Shown: positions 1 through 11,648 of the stretch, one piece after another
Layout of the letters: each line of letters starts with the position of its first letter
Numbering within the stretch: position 1 is the stretch's first letter
Assembly: GCA_021234155.1 (NCBI GenBank)
Contig: JAJEKV010000045.1
Coordinates: forward strand, 8,665,105 to 8,729,104
Length of the DNA stretch: 64,000 nucleotides
Direction of reading: 5' to 3'
Origin: Isoetes taiwanensis
Taxonomy: Eukaryota; Streptophyta; Lycopodiopsida; Isoetales; Isoetaceae
Notes under the pieces: model-generated
The model's database searches: none
Told to the model about the DNA's origin: nothing
Seen by the model: the letters and a program-made list of their open reading frames with translations, nothing else
Translations under genes and position numbers: made by a program

Positions 1-69
1 GGGAATATTCAATTATATAATTTGGACGCCATAAAATACAATGCTAATAGATGTGTGGCTGGTGTACCT

Positions 70-148
70 GCCGAAAGCTTATCACCGGGATTAAAAAACC
101 CCGCCCTTTCGAGTTTTCGAGGAAAAACCCTAGTGATAAGCCTTCGGC
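70..148 (-). other. Conserved hairpin, copy A (possible structured RNA)
   Basis: Bases 70-85 and 133-148 form a 16-position stem with one A.C mismatch around a loop of about 47 nt. Read on the minus strand, the loop is almost identical to that of the hairpin at 22311-22390, while the stems differ by five compensatory base-pair changes. The loop contains a second small helix (CGGG/CCCG) present in both copies. No protein reading frame explains this. It could be a structured RNA, a ribozyme-like domain or a DNA hairpin at a transposon end. I do not recognise the family. Confidence 0.5.
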
Positions 149-287
149 AAGGGGCTTGGACAAACATAAGGCAGAGAAATCGCTCCCAAAACCCACGAAT
201 GGAGAAGTCGAAACATATGCCGCTCGCCAACCTGTACCTGCACATCACTAACACAAAAAAACGTAACAAAACAAACCTCCCAGAGTG

Positions 288-368
288 GAGGGGCTGATCA
301 TGCGTGCCACGCGACAGTAAAACAAAAACCTCGTCAAATAGAGGGGCTGGTCACGCGTGCCAGGCGAC
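288..368 (+). repeat. Short tandem repeat, two copies, period 53
   Basis: The block GAGGGGCTG...CGTGCCNNGCGAC begins at 288 and again at 341 with few differences. The rest of 374-840 shows no gene or repeat I can support. Confidence 0.5.
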
Positions 369-840
369 AAATACAATAAACAAAGAAGGGGGGGAGGGTG
401 GGTTCAAAGAGAATAAGATACTGCTGAGAGAGAAGAGGGAGCGCCGATGAGACGTTGATGCAGAACCGCGCCTAAAATAGCGAACTCCCAACCAAATACG
501 GCATGCGCCGCATGCATACATGCAAGACATGCATGCTCGCCCCATTCTAGAATGGCGATCCGATGTCTCAGATCGATGGGATTAGTTTTTATCTATCATT
601 CTAACGGAACCTAGTGATATAAATACAATGTCTAGTAACAAATGAAAAAGCAAATATTTGACATAGTAGGCATTTATTATTAGCTTTGAATACAAATGTA
701 TGGCAAATACGAGTAAGCACACCTCTTTCCTTCACCATGCATGCACGCATTTCATTTTGCTCTAGTTGAATTGATCAAAATGTTCTTATGGAGTTATAGA
801 ACATTATTGGAGTACATAAGGAGAAATGGCTAAGAATATG

Positions 841-1929
841 TAGCATAATAACAGGGGGTTTTATTTGTGTTTTTGTACGCTTTTCACTAAGGTTTTCTAT
901 GATTTCATGATGTATTCAAATGGATGTACTAATGGGTACATCTAGAGTGCACCATTTCTGAGCCATTGATTTTAGCCTTTTTTTTTCCAATGGTCAACAA
1001 CCAATGGCTCACAACAAAAGCCCTTTTTTTGTGCGTGTGGTACATAATGCAACCAATGGCTCACAACAAAAGCCCTCTTTTTGTGCGTGTGGTGCATAAT
1101 GGTCAACAACCAATGGCTCACAACAAAAGCCCTCTTTTTGTGTGTGTGGTGCATAATGGGCACATGAAGGGCTTGAAGGGCGCATGTAGTGCAGTTTCCC
1201 TGCCGGCAACACATTTCTTATCATAACTTTTGATCCAGAGCTCTGTTTGAGATGATTTTTTATTGCGTTGGAAAGCAATTTTTCGGCCGGGTTTGGTAGG
1301 CTTTCACATCCTACCGGCTGATTAATACAGGATTGCACTATTGGATATGTTTTATGGCTCATTCCGAATGAAGGTTGCAAAAAATTACCATGCATTTTTA
1401 GATTTTGAGGCAGTTATTAAAGCAGAAAAGTTTTCCACTTTGGTTTCTCACCACAAGAATCCATGGAGGCCAAAGGCTGCTGTTAAATTCCAGTTGAAAA
1501 ATGTTTGTGTATGGGTGTTGCAAACTTTATGACTTTCAGAATAATGGGATCAATCCGCTCTATCTTTATGGTAACTTTTACTTATGTTCTATTTGTTTTA
1601 TTGTGATGAAATTCAAAAGCTACAGGTGATGAAAGCCTCAAATGAATTCTAGTTTTTTTTCTGGTTTGAATTCTAAAATTTTTGTCACACCAGGGGGGAC
1701 GTCCCTAAGGTCCCGAAGGGGCCAAAAAACATTTTTTGCAACACAAACAATTAACATCCAACATATAAAAATTAAATCCCCCAACACATAACAACCAACA
1801 CATAACAATCAACACATAACAACCATTGACATTAACAACCAACACATAACTACCATTGACATTAATTAACACAACCATTGGGTCCAACACATTTAAATTA
1901 AAATCCCCCTTAAACCCACTTTGGTTAAA
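841..1929 (+). mobile_element. Dispersed repeat family R1, copy I
   Basis: It starts with TAGCATAATAACAGGGGG and runs to CCCCCTTAAACCCACTTTGG. The same sequence in the same order occurs inverted at 10418-11648, directly at 43086-44254, and internally deleted at 38572-38913. Relative to the other copies this one lacks about 65 bp near 1280. Its second half carries the GGCCCCGAAGGGGCC-type inverted repeat and an AT-rich stretch of CCAACACATAAC repeats. It has no coding capacity beyond short chance frames, so it looks like a non-autonomous element. The class is unknown. Confidence 0.65.
980..1165 (+). repeat. Tandem repeat inside R1, about 57 bp x3
   Basis: The unit CAACCAATGGCTCACAAC...TGCGTGTGGTGCATAATGGT recurs three times here and three times inverted at about 11320-11500. 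The copy at 43.2 kb has two. The repeats produce misleading short ORFs in several frames. Confidence 0.7.
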
Positions 1930-2654
1930 AGCTCTTCCAATGTATGAATCAAACGCATTCATGACATTACCAAGTAGAATCTCATAGTTGATTTCTAACC
2001 AAACTTGTTGCTGTGTAGGAACCAGTGCGGTAAGAACCTTAAACACTTTCTGGACAATTATGATGCAAGATGTATTATGGGTGCAGGTTTAGGGCTAAAT
2101 GTATCATTCCATATAGCACTATAAATAAACCAAATTGACTAATGAAGCGGAAAGGGATACCTATGCACAAATAAGAGAATAATTCAGCTCCAATAGTATA
2201 GGATAGTAAGCCACTATATTTGTGAAGTCATCTGATCACTGCCATCAAGCATTTTCATCAGCACTTACTATCAGTGCAATTATTACATCACGATCCTCCA
2301 TATGAACCATCTGTTGGATGCACAGCTGCAACTTCAAAGTCATATGTTCTAGGCATAGAAATACCATAAGATCAAATGCATCCCTAGATAATCTAACTAA
2401 TATCTGATGCCTTGAGACAACACAAAATATTTGACAACCCAACTTCAATGAACATCATATCAAAGCCTGTTAAATCAATCGTAGGAGGCATTGCGGTTTT
2501 ACAGCAAACAAAGGTAATTGTGGACTTGTCAAGAGAATTTTTTGAAAATGTGAAATAACCGTGCACCAACTGCAAATACAAACTGTTAGTGTTGTTATTT
2601 GAGAACCTCGTTAATTGAAAATACCAGCCCATATCTGAATAAGGGTAGTTTCGC
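1930..2654. other. Unique-looking spacer, no gene seen
   Basis: AT-rich DNA with two short minus-strand frames (2245-2448, 2393-2662) that have no recognisable motif or splice context. I see nothing supportable. Confidence 0.5.
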
Positions 2655-3540
2655 ACTCGCAATTAGGTTAGGTTAACTTAACCAGTTGGTTATCTCTTAA
2701 CTTAATGGAAAATAGGTTGTGATTTCCCATTAAAGTCATTAAGTTAAGACTAACTTAAAGGATTGTGAAGATATGCATTCGTACTATACCAATCATGGAC
2801 CACTTAGGTTAAGCTCATGAAATCAACTTAACCCAACCTTTATAATAAGCTTGTTCTTCACACTAGTAGTTAAGAAGTTTTGTTAGGTTAGAGATAAATG
2901 TGTTCGTTTCTCACTTCAGTTAAGAGATACGGTTAAGTTAAATGGTGGATATGACTTTTTTGTCAAGTTACTATTTTTGTGAATTATTTGACTGCCTAGT
3001 AAAATCTAGTAAATGGTTGACTCTCTAGTCAATGAGTTGACTTTTGGTTAACTTAGACACTTTCTCGCCAATCAATTGACTTGTAGTCAACTCTCTCCAT
3101 TTTAATACTTTCTAGTCAAGTACTACGTGACCAGTCAATCAATCATAAAATTCTTAAAATCCACCTCCTATTTTAATGTTTTTATTCAATCTATCAAACT
3201 AATAAGACACTTGGTCAACTAGTTGGCATCCTTGTCAAAAAGAGTCTAACCTAACTGGAACCATTTCTCAATCATAGTTAAGTTAGCTTAATGCTTAACC
3301 AAAAAGTTAGAAGTTAAGTGGACCTTGCTTAGGTCACTTAACTTTTGCACTAGTTGGTTAAATATTTTTAAATTTGGTTAAAAAAATAACTTAACTTTTT
3401 CTAGTGAGAAGGATGCTCCGTTAAGTTAATGAATAGTTAAAAATTAACTGGAATTAACTTAATTGATATTAACTTAAGGGTCAGTGGGAAAGAAAGTTCC
3501 AGTTATTTGCCCTATTTAACTTAACTTAATGGTAAGTGGG
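2655..3540. repeat. TTAACTTAA / TTGACTAGTCAA motif field
   Basis: About 0.9 kb is dominated by dispersed copies of GTTAAGTTAA and its complement, and by TTGACT/AGTCAA pairs that make many small inverted repeats (for example near 3030-3120). It looks like a degenerate simple-motif array without coding potential. Confidence 0.6.
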
Positions 3541-3591
3541 AAATTAAGCCTCTTATGTGTTGCTACTTCTAAGCCAATGCCGCATCTGCAA

Positions 3592-4448
3592 GTGAACATG
3601 AAAAATCTGAAACAATCACCTCCCTTCTCAGCCCGTGCTAAGCTCGCCTCTTTACAATACAATTGAACCTCATCATACAGTTGATTATGTGAATCCTTAA
3701 GTATAAGACACAAAGCTCTGGAAAATTTCAAAAGCAAAGTGAAAGGGAAAGGATACACGCTACTCCTGCAATGATGGAAAAACTTGACCAGAAGATTTGA
3801 GCCAATGTGGTGAAAGTGTAAGAGCTTACATTCATCTTCAATAAAATTTCCGATGGAAGAGCTTACCATCAGAAATTTTATCGATGAAAGTGAACATGAA
3901 AAATCTGAAACAATCACCTCCGTTCTCAGCCCGTGCTAAGCTCGCCTCTATACAATTGAATCTCATCATACAGCTGATTACGTGAATCCTTAAGTATAAG
4001 ACACAAAGCTCTGGAAAATTTCAAAAACAAAGTGAAAGAGAAAGGATACACGCTACTCCTACAATGATGGAAAAACTTGACCAGAAGATTTGTGCCAATG
4101 TGGTGAAAGTGTAAGAACTTACATTCATCTTCAATAAAATTTCTGATGGAAGAGCTTACCATCAGAAATTTTATTGATGATGCAAGTGAACATGAAAAAT
4201 CTGAAACAATCACCTCTGTTCTCAGCCCGTGCTAAGCTCGCCTCTTTACAATACAATTGAATCTCATCATACAACTGATTATGTAAATCCTTAAGTATAA
4301 GACACAAAGCTCTGGAAAATTTCAAAAACAAAGTGAAAGGGAAATGATACACGCTACTCCTACAATGATGGAAAAACTTGACCAGAAGATTTGTGCCAAT
4401 GTGGTGAAAGTGTAAGAGCTTACATTCATCCTCAATAAAATTTCTGAT
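3592..4448 (-). repeat. Tandem array, about 297-bp unit, three copies
   Basis: Units start at 3592, 3890 and 4186 (spacings 298 and 296), each beginning GTGAACATGAAAAATCTGAA. The third is truncated at about 4448. The copies differ by scattered substitutions. Each unit contains the same open minus-strand frame of about 90 codons with no recognisable domain. The frame is probably kept open only because the array is young. Confidence 0.8.
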
Positions 4449-4466
4449 CAACCTGAGAGCTAACTC

Positions 4467-4675
4467 AGGACCCGGGGGGTTCACTTATAGTAAGGGGGGT
4501 ATGCCATGTGCGTGCATAGGGTGATCAAAAACACCCCCGTATACGATTTCTTGAAAGGCAAATTCGACCCCTTCCGTACAAAGTTTACCCCAAGTAGTGG
4601 CAAAAAAACCCCCTACCTCTTACGTATACGTATGGAAATGGGTCGAAACAACCCCCCTACAAGTCACTCAGGCAC
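4467..4675 (+). repeat. C/G-run repeat family R2, copy A
   Basis: The block begins ACCCGGGGGGTTCAC, then has CCATGTGCG, then ACCCCCGTATACG. The same order (CCCCGGGGGGGTGCAC, GGCATGTGCG, ACCCCTGTATACG) occurs at 61947-62065, where it interrupts a coding exon. The exact ends and class are not clear. Confidence 0.4.
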
Positions 4676-5744
4676 ATTGTATGGCACTTACAGTGAATCC
4701 CCCTTGACTCAGGAGATGAAGTATCTAAATTTTTTGATAGAAGCAGCTTGAATGTATTTCTCCTGAGTCTCATGAGTGACAGGCTCAAACTTTAGAAAGT
4801 TGCATCAAACATCATAAGGATATAAACTATTGAAGAAACAAATACTAATAAACTTTCATGTTTTTCTTGAACAACTATAAGCTTATTTTCCTGCTCTTCA
4901 GCATTAACACAAGGAATATCATGTCCCTTTGCAAAGCTCATAGCAACAACATAAAGTGCCAGCCTGCCATGATGCAGCTGAATGAGCTGCTAAAACAAAA
5001 GAATCAAATTGTATTTTCCGTTGCGCAAATTGCCAGCAAATCATTTTGGTGCTGGTTTTCCACAACTATTCCGCAGATGACATTGGTTTATTTGAAAACT
5101 TGCATTTGAAGGAAAATCTGATCTACATGTTTTAAACTTTTTACATTTGAGGTTCACTAAGATCATAATGATTATCAAGGAAGAAATGATTTACTGCAAT
5201 TTAGTACTAGCTTGTTCAAGTTGTGAGCATTTTTTTCAACAAATATAGATGGATCAACCTATTGATTTCATTTGAATCCAAGTTTGTTAGCATTTCTGAT
5301 CAAGACCATGGAACGTGCACCTACTTTCTAGATTTAAGGTCCTATTATCAGGGGCGTGTAGAATATCTATGTTAGGCTGCTGTATTAGAGATGACTGCCC
5401 TTCAGATATCAGGTTCTTCATCAAGACGAGCATCCAATCTCCAATGCCATATTATCAGAGAGAGCTACCTAGTTTTGCCACTACCTTGCGTGCATCTTCA
5501 CATTATGTCCAACACCATTGGATCTATAATGAACAATAAAGATTCAACCTAATTTCGTCAGAAAAGCTCTTATTGTTTCTAAATGTTAAATTTCTCAAGG
5601 ATAATTACAATCGGCCCAAATTCAATCGAATTGGCATTTGGTCTGGCTACATGTACACAGCTGCAGTAGATACTTAAGAAGTTTGTGTAGAGGGAAGAAA
5701 AATGTCCATCAAAGATCATAGTTTGCTATCCTCTAGAAGACTTA
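4676..5744. other. Spacer, no gene seen
   Basis: AT-rich, low-complexity DNA. The frames at 4858-5109 and 5315-5539 show no conserved motif. Confidence 0.45.
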
Positions 5745-6115
5745 ACATGCAATATACAGATTATGATGTTATATCAAAACGTAGATATGGCTCCCTTTGA
5801 CATTAGAACAAAACTACAAGTCTCTTGCTGTGCAAAATGGACATCGTTACCTTTCTAGTATCTATAATAAGCTAATTCAGAGAGCTTGAATATGCCTAGT
5901 GTCAAACTACATTCCTAAAGGCATATAGCAGCATTGAGAATATATAAATAGGCCGGTGCATCCATGAGCAGATTGGTGAAGTGTGGTCTTTACAGTGACA
6001 TTGAGGAAGATATAAATATTCAAATGTGAGATCTTGATTGCCAACACATTATCTGGTATGTGCTTGTCATCACTAATACATGAATCCATAGTGGAAAATA
6101 CTTGCGCAAGATGCT
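5745..6115 (+). repeat. Segmental duplication D1, copy 1
   Basis: This block, from GCAATATACAGATTATG to the ATCCATAG...GGAAAA segment, recurs at about 7005-7405 with many substitutions and small indels. It does not encode an obvious protein. The interval 6116-7004 between the copies shows no gene. Confidence 0.6.
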
Positions 6116-7004
6116 AATTGCTCAGGCCCTTCTGTGGCTCTGGGATTGGGGCGGATTGGTTGACTTCCCTAAGAGTAGGTGCAACCTACTTTCGGCCTTG
6201 CAGTTTTAGCTCCTCGTGGCCACGACACTGAGTCTTCAAAACATAATGCCAAATCTTCCTTAGATACAAGGCAGAGGAGCACCTAATGAAGAGGTATCAT
6301 AATTAAATGGGTTGCGTGCCAATGCACTGGTGTGGTATGCATTAGCAAGAAATAGAAGGAACTCGGGCACTTGATTGATTGAAGCAAAGTTTAAGTTAGA
6401 TGGGTTTCAACTTTACTTTAGGCCATAGTTAGTAGCCATAGTTTACTCTGTCTGTAGAATGCACATGGTTGTAAAGGGAAAATTGGGCAACAATCTACAG
6501 TTTATATTGCATGTGAAAGAAACATAAGCAACAATACGCAAAAGAGAAAAAACCATGCAAAAGCCTTGTAGACAATTGCACAGAAACCTCAAGTAGGAGG
6601 AGACATACCTCCACTTATTGGCGGCATGTGAAAAAGATTTCGACTTCTCCTCCACATCTCATAGATAACCAAGAGCATCTAACCAATCGATCATGAATAG
6701 CTTGGTAGGAATGGCATCCTGAAATGTACTCCATCGGTATCAGTGTTGCTTCCACATATAAATTAAAGCATTTTCAATTTAAATATTTGAGCCCACAAAA
6801 ATGAGCCATTTATACAACGCATTCTATAGATAATTAGCATAACAGTTTGTGCTTGCCAGCAAGCATATTTCACCTTAAAAGCATGTGTTTGGAAGGCAAG
6901 ATCTAAACAAACTCATCAAGTCTAGCAAAAGACGCAAAGACATGTAAGCATTTTACAACTTTTTTAAACAAAGTCTTCCTATGAAAAAGTGATGCAGTCT
7001 TACA

Positions 7005-7405
7005 ATGCAATATACACATTACGATACTATTTCAAATAAAGTTAAAAAAAGGACAAAATGTAGATATGGCTCACTTGTTTGATTGAACCTACATTGACAT
7101 TAAAACAGAACTACAAGTTATGCAAAATGGGCATTCTGACCTTTCTAGTATATCTACAATGAACATAGAGCTTGGATATTCCTGATTGTCAAACTACATT
7201 CCTGAAGGTATATAGCAGCACTTAGAACATATAAACAGGTCAGTGTATCTGTGGGCCGATTGGTCAAGTGCGGTCTTTAATGTGACATTAAAGAAAGATC
7301 TACAAAATGTGAGATCTGAAATTGTCAACACTATTTGTTATGTGTTTGCCATCACCAACACATCAATCCATAGAGGAAAACTATACTTGAGCGAGATGTG
7401 AGATA
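7005..7405 (+). repeat. Segmental duplication D1, copy 2
   Basis: A diverged direct copy of 5745-6115, recognisable by shared runs such as GTAGATATGGCTC, CCTTTCTAGTAT and GTCAAACTACATTCCT. The divergence indicates an old duplication. Confidence 0.6.
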
Positions 7406-8868
7406 TTATGTACTGCTATAATGCAAACAGTGAAGAAGGATGAATATTTTACCTGAGATATAAGAACTCTCCAGTCTATGCCTTACACATAAGTATTGAA
7501 TGCCTAGTATTGAACACGCGTGATTTGGCTTCACATGGGCAACCATTTTTTTTTCTTCATAACACTTAAAGACATAACGACCATTGACATTAATTAATAG
7601 CATCGATCTGAGCCCTCGGATCGTTATTCTGGGAAGGGACGAGCAGCTATATATGTGCTCGTCCTTCTTGTGGCTCGTTATCGGCGTCTTCTCACAGCAG
7701 CATCTCTTTCCTTGTCTGTTGCTTTTCCTCCTAGTGTGACAGATCCCTCACCTTTCTTCTAGCCTCACGTTTCTTCCAGCCTCATATTTGCAGTTTTTGC
7801 TCACAATTCGGTCATTTGCAAGGTATGAAGTATGGCTTTCTTCCCGATTCTGATGCATGCCAATAGTCCTATAACTTCCAAGGTATGATTTCTCAAATGA
7901 TGTTGCATGCACATAGTCCTGTTACATGGAGGGAGATCTAGCGAAATCCGAAAATCCTGATTGTTTTTTGGGTCGAACTGCATGATATGGATTTTACTTT
8001 CAATGCTACTTTGGCAACTTCTTTTTCGGTCCATGTTTTGTCCATTTGGAGTTGCAATTTTTGTTGTCACAGAATCTACAGGAGGATCGGTTTACGGTTT
8101 TACACAGGGCCTCCCCTTTGATCCCTGGTTTGTTCGCGGGGCCTCCTTCCAAGCAGCGGCCTTTGCCTGCAACTATTAATTCACTTATGCAGGATTCACT
8201 ATGCGGGAGCTTCGCCAACATGCAGTGGCCAACATGCAAGGGATCGGTCTTTTTCTTTTTTCTCTAAAGCTTTATTCAGAAACGACGGAGCTCTATTTTC
8301 TTTGCCCAGGCTGTGATTCCACAATAGTCTCAGGATTATGGTCGTACTTGTTATCGCTGCTTCCTGTTTCTATCTGTTCCTCCAAGTCCTCGATCAGGCT
8401 TCGTCCTGAATCCAATTTCGGCCATTTTCACTGAGTTATTCTCTAGCTCCTGACTCTGACTCTTCGGCTACTACTGACTGCCAACGAACTGCTCCATGGA
8501 ATCCAATTTGACTGCAATCAGCTCCCATGGCTTTGTCTTGAATCCATTGTTTATAGTCTGCATCTTCTGGTGGATTCTTGTTTCCACCTAGCATCTGGAC
8601 AGATCCGGCTTCCTCCTTTTTTCCGGCCTGCCTCCTGTAACAAACTGCCGGCCCTCTCTTGTTGGAAGCCCCTGCCCACCTGGCAGGGCCACGTGGCAGC
8701 AGGGCCATCCTGCCGGCTTGGGAACAGATAGTTGGCATCCCCAATTTAAGGGGTGCTCACCTTTTACACCACCATGGTTTTATAAACCATTCCATAATTT
8801 GCTACACATTGCCTTGTTAACTCCTTGGCTGGACATCGATCTTAACCCCATATGCTTATTTCGAACCC

Positions 8869-9645
8869 AAGTAACCCGGCCACGTTCTACCCTAGTCTAC
8901 CAGAGGTTGCTTTTGCACTGGAATCTAGCTGGAACACGGTTATTAGTTGTCGCATTCTCCATTGATGGTCGGGTCTTGCCTCATACTAACCGGCTAATCT
9001 TTGCCCACATAAGATGTACTGGTAATCATTTTTCTTTACAGGGCACCCTAGATCCTAGGGCATGCAGTTGTGGTTTTATGGTACAAGTTCCTCGCTCATC
9101 CAGGTAACTTAATGTTGGGTTATTGTTCTGCTTTCGTTATTCTTTTATTCGTGACTATTTCATGTTTTGATACTAATATTCGTTACAATGTTCTTCTCCA
9201 ATTATAATGCTATGTTGAGTTTATTTGGTGGCGTTCTTATGGTATTCTTGCACATGACCTCTTTATGTTTCTCAAGGTTACCACAGATTTGTTTCCTTGT
9301 GAGACTTGCCTTTGAGCTATTATCAGCATTTGCTTAGACTTTCACCCTGACATCTATACTCGCATACCCACGACATGTGGTTCCCAGTTCTCTGTATGCA
9401 CATCCCATTTTTTTTTCCAGCTCAAGTGTGCCCCGCCTATTGTTCACTTAGCCCATACAATTCTTTCCAACTCAAGTAACCCCGCCACGTTCTGCCTTAG
9501 TCTTTCGGGGTTGCTTCTGCACCAACACCTACCCGGGACACGGTTATTGGTTGTCGCATTCTCCATTGATGGTCGGGTCTTGTCTTATACTAACCGCTAA
9601 TCCTTGCCCACAGAGGATGTATTGGTCATAATTTTTCTTACAGGG
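8869..9645 (+). repeat. Degenerate tandem duplication in U1, period about 600
   Basis: The segment at 8869-9042 (AACCCAAGTAACCCGGCCACG through TTTTTCTTTACAGGGC) recurs at 9469-9645 with substitutions. Both copies end in a splice-acceptor-like pyrimidine tract plus ACAG, but no coding exon follows either one. Confidence 0.65.
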
Positions 9646-10023
9646 CGCTCTCGGTCCTTGCCACATCCATTTAGGTGGACCACTCTCCCATGCGTGCTCC
9701 ATCTCGATCTTGCTACATGGCTCGTGTTCCAAGTCTTCTATATGTTGGGGGTTTTTTGCTCGAGGGCAGGTAGACGGTTGTTGTTTGCACATTTACTATG
9801 GTAAGTCCCTTTGTAGCATTCTTTTACAACTATTGATTTTTAATAGTTGTTCTATAAGTGATACCACGGGTTCTCTTCTTGTTTTCACAAGGCCATCAAT
9901 TTAATTGCCTTATCATTTATGCGTCTAGAGCTGCGTTGACCTTGCTAGGAGTAATGGGACCTATTTTTGGAGGTTTCTTGTCTTAGAATGAGATCAATGG
10001 CAACATTTGTCCATCATATGGTA

Positions 10024-10146
10024 TTTCGACAACCAACACATTAACAACCAACACATTAACAACCAACACATAACTACCATTGACATTAATTAACACAACC
10101 ATTGGGTCCAACACATTTAAATTAAAATCCCCCTTAAACCCCCTTT
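10024..10146. repeat. R1-derived left arm of a palindrome
   Basis: CAACCAACACATTAAC repeats followed by ATTAATTAACACAACC and CCCCCTTAAACCCCC mirror the sequence to the right of 10421. Together with the short TIR element between them they form an inverted repeat of over 100 bp per arm. Confidence 0.65.
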
Positions 10147-10421
10147 GGTTTGGGTGCATATTCACACGGGAGGTGACTCCGGGCAACGAGAGCTGTTGGA
10201 TAGGCATATTCACTCATTATTCCTTAATCTACACCGTACGTAAAGTTCCTCGTTTGTGGGGTATGCAAGTACAAAATTTGCTATGCTGTATAACAAGATT
10301 CGTAAAATACTATAAGATTTCAAGCGGAATACTATATGGTGTTGATTTTGTATGCGTGCAAAATACAATTCTGAGGGCTCTCATTTGCTCACGCCACCCC
10401 CCGTGAATATGCACCCAAACC
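10147..10421 (-). mobile_element. Short TIR element T1, copy a (MITE-like)
   Basis: It is bounded by GGTTTGGGTGCATATTCAC at the left and its reverse complement at the right. The inverted repeats continue into GGGGTGAC...GCAACGAGAGC. About 275 bp, non-coding. Related copies are at 41740-42015 and 44255-44529, with truncated ones at 38914-39063 and 42881-43085. The target duplication is obscured because R1 sequence flanks every copy. Confidence 0.7.
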
Positions 10422-11648
10422 AAAGGGGGTTTAAGGGGGATTTTAATTTAAATGTGTTGGACCCAATGGTTGTGTTAATTAATGTCAATGGTAGTTATGT
10501 GTTGGTTGTTAATGTCAATGGGGGATTTTAATTTAAATGTGTTGGACCCAATGGTTGTGTTAATTAATGTCAATGGTAGTTATGTGTTGGTTGTTAATGT
10601 CAATAGTTGTTATGTGTTGATTGTTATGTGTTGGTTGTTATGTGTTGGGGGATTTAATTTTTATATGTTGGATGTTAATGGTTTGCGTTACAAAAAAAAA
10701 AATTTGGCCCCTTTGGGGCCTTAGGGACGTCCCCCCGGTGTGACAAAAATTTTAGAATTCAAACTAGAAAAAAACTAGAATTCATTTGAGGCTTTCATCA
10801 CCTGTAGCTTTTGAATTTCATCACAATAAAACAAATAGAACATAAGTAAAAGTTACCATAAAGATAGAGCGGATTGATCCCATTATTCTGAAAGTCATAA
10901 AGTTTGCAACACCCATACACAAACATTTTTCAACTGGAATTTAACAGCAGCCTTTGGCCTCCATGGATTCTTGTGGTGAGAAACCAAAGTGGGAAACTTT
11001 TCTGCTTTAATAACTACCTCAAAATCTAAAAATACATGGTAATTTTTTGCAACCTTCATTCGGAATGAGTCATAAAACAATATCCAATAGCGCAATCCTG
11101 TATTAATCGGCTGGTAGGATGTGACAGCCTACCAAACCCGGCCGAAAAATTGTTGTTTTAGCATAGATAACTTAACCAAACATATCCATATCATACACTA
11201 TCAAAAAGATCTCGGAGAGAGCTTTCCAACGCAATAAAAATCATCTCAAACAGAGTTATGATAAGAAATGTGTTGCCGGTGGGGAAACTGCACTACATGC
11301 GCCCTTCAAGCCCTTCATGTGCCCATTATGCACCACACACACAAAAAGAGGGCTTTTGTTGTGAGCCATTGGTTGTTGACCATTATGCACCACATGCACA
11401 AAAAGAGGGCTTTTGTTGTGAGCCATTGGTTGTTGACCATTATGTACCACACGCACAAAAAAGGGGCTTTTGTTGTGAGCCATTGGTTGTTGACCATTGG
11501 AAAAAAAAAAGGCTAAAATCAATGGCTCAGAAATGGTGCACTCTAGATGTACGCATTAGTACATCCATTTGAATACATCACGAAATCATAGAAAAACCTT
11601 AGTAAAAAGCGTACAAAAACACAAAGAAAACCCCCTGTTATTATGCTA
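10418..11648 (-). mobile_element. Dispersed repeat family R1, copy II (inverted)
   Basis: Reverse complement of copy I, ending in CCCCCTGTTATTATGCTA. Bases 10440-10600 hold an extra partial tandem duplication of the GATTTTAATTTAAATGTG segment. It keeps the internal piece near 11150-11210 that copy I has lost. It lies inside U1. Confidence 0.65.

Noticed and set aside
70-148. Hairpin as a hammerhead, twister or HDV-like ribozyme
   Set aside because: I looked for the hammerhead CUGANGA/GAAA core and twister or HDV signature segments and did not find them in the loop. A new fold is not excluded.
966-1395. Overlapping frames with repeated MAHNKSPLF or CEPLVVDH blocks
   Set aside because: They follow the 57-bp tandem repeat and appear in three frames and both strands, also at 11256-11572 and 43161-43457.
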